Under the pieces are notes generated by a model. The model was not told the DNA's origin and did no database searches. It saw only the letters and a list, made by a program, of their open reading frames with translations. Below are positions 60,520 to 64,000 of a stretch of DNA of 64,000 nt, piece after piece. How positions within the stretch are numbered: the stretch's first letter is position 1; every line of letters starts with the position of its first letter. The position numbers and the translations under genes were made by a program. Origin of the DNA: Saccharum officinarum (Eukaryota > Streptophyta > Magnoliopsida > Poales > Poaceae); NCBI GenBank assembly GCA_020631735.1, contig CM036191.1, positions 42,205,335-42,269,334 of the forward strand. Reading direction: 5' to 3'.

Positions 60520-61310
60520 CCCTCGTGTAAATCGTACTTGTAACGCACCGACTGAAAGAAGACTGAACTACCACGACTTGGGCTTGGAGTGCCTGCATGC
60601 ATGTAGTAGGAGTTGCCTATCTCTGTTCATAAAATATTTAAAAGGTAAGTAAATAGGTTGGCTGAAAATATATGTCAATTTGTTTCGTTGTCAAATAATC
60701 CTGTGGCTGCAAGATTGCAAAATAGGAGTACTAGAGATATGTAGGCATTAAATGCAAACTTTTAACTTTTGCAGAGCATACTTGTGACAGAGATTGGCCC
60801 TGTTTGTTTGACTGATAAACTATTCGTTGATTTATTATGAGAGAAAAATAGAGTTGACTTAGTTTGTTGCATTGGGGTTCGGGTAACATGCAGATTTAAT
60901 CTCACTTTCTTCTTTCTTTGATATTTGATCCATTCACAAACTGTATAGTGGACTTCCGATCCATAAAATGCGTGCCATGTGAACCATGCTGTTTCATCCT
61001 TCTTCGTCCGTTCAAAAACAGAGAAAAAGTACTCATCCTTTTCAGCAACATGCGAAATAAACTATTACACTTTTTTCCCCGACAACGCGCTTGGCACATG
61101 TTAGTTTCATTAAGAAGGAATAGAACTATATTACACTAGCTAATAACTACATTTATATCACATATGAAAGTTGAAACCCAACGCAAGGTCTCCAACTTTT
61201 TTGTGGCTGGTAAGGCCTCTCAGCAGGAAATAATCACGCACACCACACTACCAGTACCACAAATCGTGGCACTTGTGGATACTAGGACCCTGTATACTTT
61301 TGAATAAAAT
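60520..61310 (+). pseudogene. Decayed copy of the LRR receptor kinase
   Basis: 60525-61020 aligns with 28300-28745 of the intact gene: exon 8 (CGTGTAAATCGTACTTGTAAC; CTTGGGCTTGGAGTGCCTG) and the following intron. 61190-61300 aligns with exon 12 (GGTAAGGCCTCTCAGCA; ACACTTGTGGATACTAGGACCCTGTA for GGATACATGGACCCTGTG). The reading frame is destroyed, exons between are missing, and a MITE-like end lies at 60796. This is a paralogue remnant in the same orientation, showing that the receptor kinase was tandemly duplicated. Confidence 0.75.
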
Positions 61311-61384
61311 AAATAAATTTTGTGGTAGTAGGATTTTATCATTGTTTTAATGCTTAAATAAATGCACCTTATAGAGCAAAAGAT

Positions 61385-62387
61385 AATTTTTTTGAGGGGA
61401 CCAAAGAATTACTCAAGTGTTACAATAGCTGTTACAAACTCCATCTGGAGGAGCTAAAAACCACACATGTCTACCTAGTGATTCATAAATCGAACTTCTA
61501 GCTAGACAATGAGCGTCAATATTCGAAGCCCTTCTTTCATGAACGACTTCCGCCTTTGCGAAACGAGTCAATCCAGCTTTGATCTCTTTGATTATGTGAC
61601 CATATACACCCATGCCAGAGCCCTGCATATTTCTCACTACATTCATGCAGTCGGTAGCAATCCGGACTCGCTGCTGGGCGAGGTCATCTGCTAAAGCCAC
61701 ACCTTCTCGACATGCCAACACCTCAGCAGTTTCGGGGTCAGTAACCCCTTCCATCACTATCACCGACACCCCTTGAAATCTGCCTGAGTCGTCTCTCGCC
61801 ACTGCCGCCATTGCTGCAATCGACGTATTCTTAGATAATGCCGCATCCACATTTATCTTCAGCATGCCAGCTGGTGGTGGTATCCAGGGACGAACAGGAG
61901 CTCGCGCGCCTCCCCGGCCCAGCTCTACCACTTTCTCTTTCACCGGTGGCACGGCAGGTTCCAAGTCTGCTATGTAGCTTTCTATGAAGCTGTGGGTCGA
62001 TAGGGGACTTTGAAATATATTTTCAAGCACAGCCTTCCTCCTCGCATACCAGATCGACCACATCGTGACAACCAAACGAATTAGATCGTCATGCTGAAGC
62101 ACCGCTATAGCTTCATGAAGCCAAGCCCGAGCATCACCATGTTGAGCTCGGCAAGCAAAAGATAATTGGAATGAAGATAAAAAAAATTGAGCCTTGGGCG
62201 AACAAACCAAGACGGAAGTACGATCTAGTAATGGAATGTTTCGGCCTACAAATCTGATGGGCCGCGCGCTCCCCGGGTCTTGTGGGTACGTGCATGTGCT
62301 GGATTCGTCCGAGATGTTGAATAATGCTGCTGAGTTTGTTTTGTAGGTACCGTAGGAATAATTTCGGTGTGAGTGGAGTCTAGTCAA
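61385..62387 (-). pseudogene. 5'-truncated LINE with RNase H-like domain
   Basis: On the minus strand a 324-codon frame (first codon TTG) contains an RNase H-like RVT_3 domain. Motifs include KINVDAALSK, AEVLACREGVALADD, RIATDCMNVVRNM and NIDAHCLARSS, supplying the usual acidic residues. Upstream of it are a linker typical of non-LTR elements (WSIWYARRKAVLE) and broken sequence. No RT or endonuclease is present. The 3' tail ends CCCCTC plus an A-run (61388-61395 on the plus strand as T-run). Same family as 15565-15815. Confidence 0.82.
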
Positions 62388-62389
62388 GA

Positions 62390-63086
62390 TTCAGCTTTTT
62401 TATTACCTTTTTTGTAATGTACGGTTAGAACCATATCTCCTTTTTTTGAGCTTGGTCAAAACCATATCTTTGTGAACAGTAAACCATTTTTTTTTGAACT
62501 TCGCAGTAATCACAAGCTATTTTTGAATTGTGCCCCATCGTCCTTTTCTTGGTTTAGCTTATTTTGCTCTCAACTGGCGCTTGGACCCAGTCCAGCCAGC
62601 TTGATTCACATCACATGCTAAGCTCTGTTTCGTTCATTGGCGATCGAAAGCTGTTAGTACCGCAAAGAACAAGCAGTTTGGGCCCTGTGATATGCCTCGA
62701 TTTTGCCATTTCAGAATATGCGAGACGCAGTCCATAACATTGTCATGTGGTCGCGTGTTTTGCATCGATGAACCCTAGCATCATGCATGTATATCATCTG
62801 GCCTCAGATCCATGCATTCCATGACAAGGTGGCGACAAGTACTATGACAAGGCTGGATTCCTACAAACGGTGCCTTCATTTGCCCAGGTCTACAAATTGG
62901 CATCCTACCCTACCCTCTTGCAGTGCTATTGGTCTAACGAAAGCATACCATGCATATGCCCCCTCTGGATTTGGATTTATTTGTTCGGTGGCGAGGAGTA
63001 CCAAGATGCGAATTCCTACACATATATATACATATGCAAGGCACACCTACTGTGATGACGGACAATCAATACGCCGGGGGAAATAA
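62390..63086. other. Promoter-side region of the next receptor kinase
   Basis: No gene is recognised. A candidate TATA box (TATATATA, 63023-63030) lies about 57 bases before the ATG at 63087. Confidence 0.5.
63023..63030 (+). promoter_or_regulatory. Candidate TATA box
   Basis: TATATATA lies at a suitable distance (about 57 bases) from the ATG at 63087. It is part of a short TA-rich stretch, so it is uncertain. Confidence 0.4.
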
Positions 63087-63207
63087 ATGTTGTCGAGAAA
63101 CCATCTTGCTGTGAACAAATGGACGGCCAAGGTGAACTTGTTATTGTTGGTTGTTGCGTCGTTGAGTTTGAGCTTCTTTGGCATCCATGGTCAGCCCGAT
63201 AGTCTTG
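63087..63207 (+). CDS. Exon 1 (signal peptide) of another malectin-LRR receptor kinase, partial
   Basis: The ATG at 63087 opens a 40-codon exon reading ...NLLLLVVASLSLSFFGIHGQ then PDSLG. It ends at a GT donor (CTTG-GTAAG, 63207/63208) in phase 1, exactly like exon 1 of the gene at 18995 (...[12 protein letters not shown]). The leader is a hydrophobic signal peptide. The malectin-like exon 2 is expected beyond the window; intron 1 of the paralogue is over 4 kb. Whether the whole gene is intact cannot be told. Confidence 0.8.
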
Positions 63208-64000
63208 GTAAGCTCATATAACCTACCTTGCTACTACAGATACTAGTTGTTGTGCTTCTTGAGTAGAAATAAATGATGGTGGGAAAAAGAATTGAAGCAT
63301 TATCGCTATGGGTGAGCAAAAAATCTGAAAACTCAACGCCAAAATATAAAGTGAACAGGCGATTGAACCAAAGTTTATATTGTTCTGTCAACCGATGTTA
63401 TTTCGATTTTAAAATTGTCTTAGTATATAGGAAGACCAGTATGTATCTTATGAAGTCATGAATCTAAATTTTGATTTTTCAAATTTTATTCTTATCAACT
63501 GCTATAGATTTTTTCTCTCCTCAAGTTAAGTTGAAACTTGTGTGCTTATTGTATCTTTCGTTAACCCTCCTTTTTGCAATTTTTTAAAATAAGGATGTTA
63601 GGTCATAGAGTACATTCTTAAGTACACAATAGCATAAGCCATTATTTGAAACATGCACCATATCGCTTAAGTCATAAAGCTTTAGGTGAGATCTCGGACA
63701 GGGGTAGTAGTGCTAACCTCAAGAGAAATTTAATACTTAAACCTTATAATGATCAACTTTTTTACTCTAAAGTATTCTTAAAGGGCTAGGAAAATATATC
63801 AACCAGTAGTCTCCCATAGTTCTCAAGATGATTGAATTTTCCTATCAAGGAATTATACTTGAAGTTATAGTTACACTATCAATATAGACATGCCAAATAT
63901 TTTAGTCAAAATACATAAATATATCTGAACTAACAATCTATATAAATTATATGTTATGGTTACTAACATGGTTTTAGATAATTTGTTAGTATTATTAGTA
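63208..64000 (+). other. Intron 1 of the partial receptor kinase
   Basis: AT-rich, no coding region or recognised repeat. It runs off the window. Confidence 0.6.

Overview
The window is nuclear DNA from a grass, probably of the sorghum/sugarcane/maize group. The evidence is the plant gene families (LRR-I receptor kinase, FAR1-related), GT-AG introns, chromodomain Ty3/gypsy elements primed by initiator Met-tRNA, and dense MITEs. The exact species cannot be fixed from sequence alone. There are no prokaryotic features, rRNAs, tRNAs or CRISPR arrays.

Layout. (1) 1-9146: a minus-strand chromovirus, cut by the window start, with 2.9 kb LTRs and an eroded pol; gag and most of RT are gone. (2) 9147-18990: intergenic patchwork. 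It holds a foldback/GCAACAT-repeat region, a complete 1.87 kb non-autonomous LTR element with matching TGACT target duplications, the 3' end of an RNase H-type LINE, a PP2A catalytic-subunit exon fragment, and small tandem repeats. (3) 18995-33200: a complete 13-exon gene for a malectin-like LRR receptor kinase (predicted 933 aa). Every exon phase closes although introns 1, 3, 7 and 11 are filled with transposon debris. (4) 33201-42747: the 3' flank, a FAR1-related pseudogene (38.1-40.7 kb), a 123-bp tandem repeat and the left part of an old LTR. (5) 42753-57181: a complete, very young 14.4 kb Ty3/gypsy chromovirus with 3.9 kb LTRs and GTCCA target duplications, inserted into that old LTR. (6) 57187-64000: the rest of the old LTR, a cysteine-rich secreted-protein ORF without an ATG, another GCAACAT-type repeat, a decayed receptor-kinase copy, a LINE RNase H fragment, and exon 1 of a further receptor kinase running out of the window. 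The receptor kinases therefore form a local cluster broken up by transposons.

The strongest candidate for an undescribed system is in the young chromovirus. Between the 5' LTR and gag-pol it carries an extra ORF (47442-48416) whose product begins with a histone H3 tail: after Met, residues 1-13 are ARTKQTARKSTGG, identical to H3, and the match continues to about residue 21 with K14 and K18 changed to R. A coiled coil and an acidic C-terminus follow. The same element's integrase ends in a chromodomain-like region, so one transposon encodes both a histone-tail mimic and a potential reader of such tails. Both ORFs start directly after a CAG (CAG-ATGGCC), which fits use of alternative 3' splice sites.
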